Shown piece by piece: positions 63,400 to 64,000 of a stretch of 64,000 nucleotides of DNA. The stretch is from positions 1,719,696 through 1,783,695 of the forward strand of contig VXAZ01001116.1 of NCBI GenBank assembly GCA_013399875.1. The letters run 5' to 3'. Source of the stretch: Gymnorhina tibicen. Lineage: Eukaryota > Chordata > Aves > Passeriformes > Artamidae. Both the position numbers and the translations under genes were made by a program. Each line of letters begins with the position of its first letter. Positions within the stretch are counted from its first letter, which is position 1. The notes under the pieces are model-generated. The model worked only from the letters and a program-made list of their open reading frames with translations. It did not search any database and was not told where the DNA came from.

Positions 63400-64000
63400 G
63401 TAGGCATAGATTTTACATCAACGAGGAAAATAACAGTCATGTTTAATTAAGAAAAATACTAAAATAAGCTGAAGCTTATTGCTACTTGTTTTTTTTCACT
63501 GACTTTTAGTGTTTTTCAAATAGAAATTGAAATCAAATGGAAATACTAAACGTACAAAGCTATTTAAATTTGCTGAAAGGCAGCAAAATCTGAATTTTGG
63601 GTAGGCACTTGGAACAATGTTCTATTTTTTGCCATGTCACAAACATGATGGTGTTTCTGAATTCACCTTGAATGATAGCACAGATTTACTGAGGGGCCAC
63701 TAGGAGGGGGAAGCTGCCCCAGGTGTTATTAGTTCTGGGCACTGTTGCAAGTGCTTTTCTGATGATCTTGATGCAGTAGCAATTGAGCATCTGCACCTAC
63801 ATTATTTATACTTGGGATTCCAGGAACAAAGCATTTTCTTTCCTTCTCTTTCATATGTGATCCTACTATAGCTTTCTTTTTTCCCCATAATTGATTCCAT
63901 AATACTTCTATGAGAATATACATTTTGTTTTTAAAAGAGTGGAGAAATCAAGAATATATTTCTTTTTGTATGTGCTGATTAAAAATCTTTCAAATCACAG
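63400..64000 (+). other. REDIC1 intron 7 (start); window edge
   Basis: Begins at the gtaggc donor. No further exon is recognised. The last six bases of the window, TCACAG after a T-rich stretch, could be the acceptor of exon 8. Confidence 0.6.

Overview
This is a stretch of vertebrate, almost certainly avian, nuclear DNA. The evidence for a bird is the 3' ends of CR1 LINEs finishing in the tandem ATTCTATG-type tail, an LTR starting with the TGTCCTGG block common in bird genomes, and short introns. The species cannot be fixed from the sequence. Genes are spread over many GT-AG introns, so almost all open frames seen in the raw sequence are chance.

Two genes can be rebuilt exon by exon. (1) ABCD2 (ALDRP, the peroxisomal very-long-chain acyl-CoA half-transporter) lies on the minus strand and is complete. 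Ten coding exons run from the ATG at 44641 down to the stop at 4024. All nine introns are GT-AG, all reading phases join, and the product is 734 residues with intact Walker A, ABC signature, Walker B and H-loop. (2) REDIC1 (human C12orf40, a meiotic crossover factor) lies on the plus strand. It starts at 54844 and seven coding exons (235 codons plus two bases) are inside the window; the rest lies beyond the right edge. The two genes are head to head with about 10.2 kb between the start codons, the arrangement I recall for human 12q12.

Layout: 1-4023 is ABCD2 3' UTR and/or downstream sequence with a short LTR-like element. 4024-44641 is ABCD2, with a 16 kb intron 6 that holds CR1 fragments and one copy of a 235-bp repeat; the second copy is in intron 4, next to a palindrome and not far from an LTR-like block. 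44642-45350 is the CpG-island promoter of ABCD2, interrupted by a 131-base assembly gap. 45351-54843 is intergenic and contains a decayed LINE reverse-transcriptase fragment and a clear solo LTR with a 6-bp target duplication. 54844-64000 is the 5' part of REDIC1, with a 48-bp minisatellite just after exon 1, an ERVL-like LTR and CR1 tail in intron 3, and a CR1 reverse-transcriptase remnant in intron 6.

The two genes have no known common pathway (peroxisomal lipid import versus meiotic recombination); their proximity is conserved gene order. I found no RNA gene, CRISPR array, operon or new multi-gene system. The most useful points are the REDIC1 exon model, the solo LTR, the unclassified 235-bp repeat pair and the 48-bp minisatellite.
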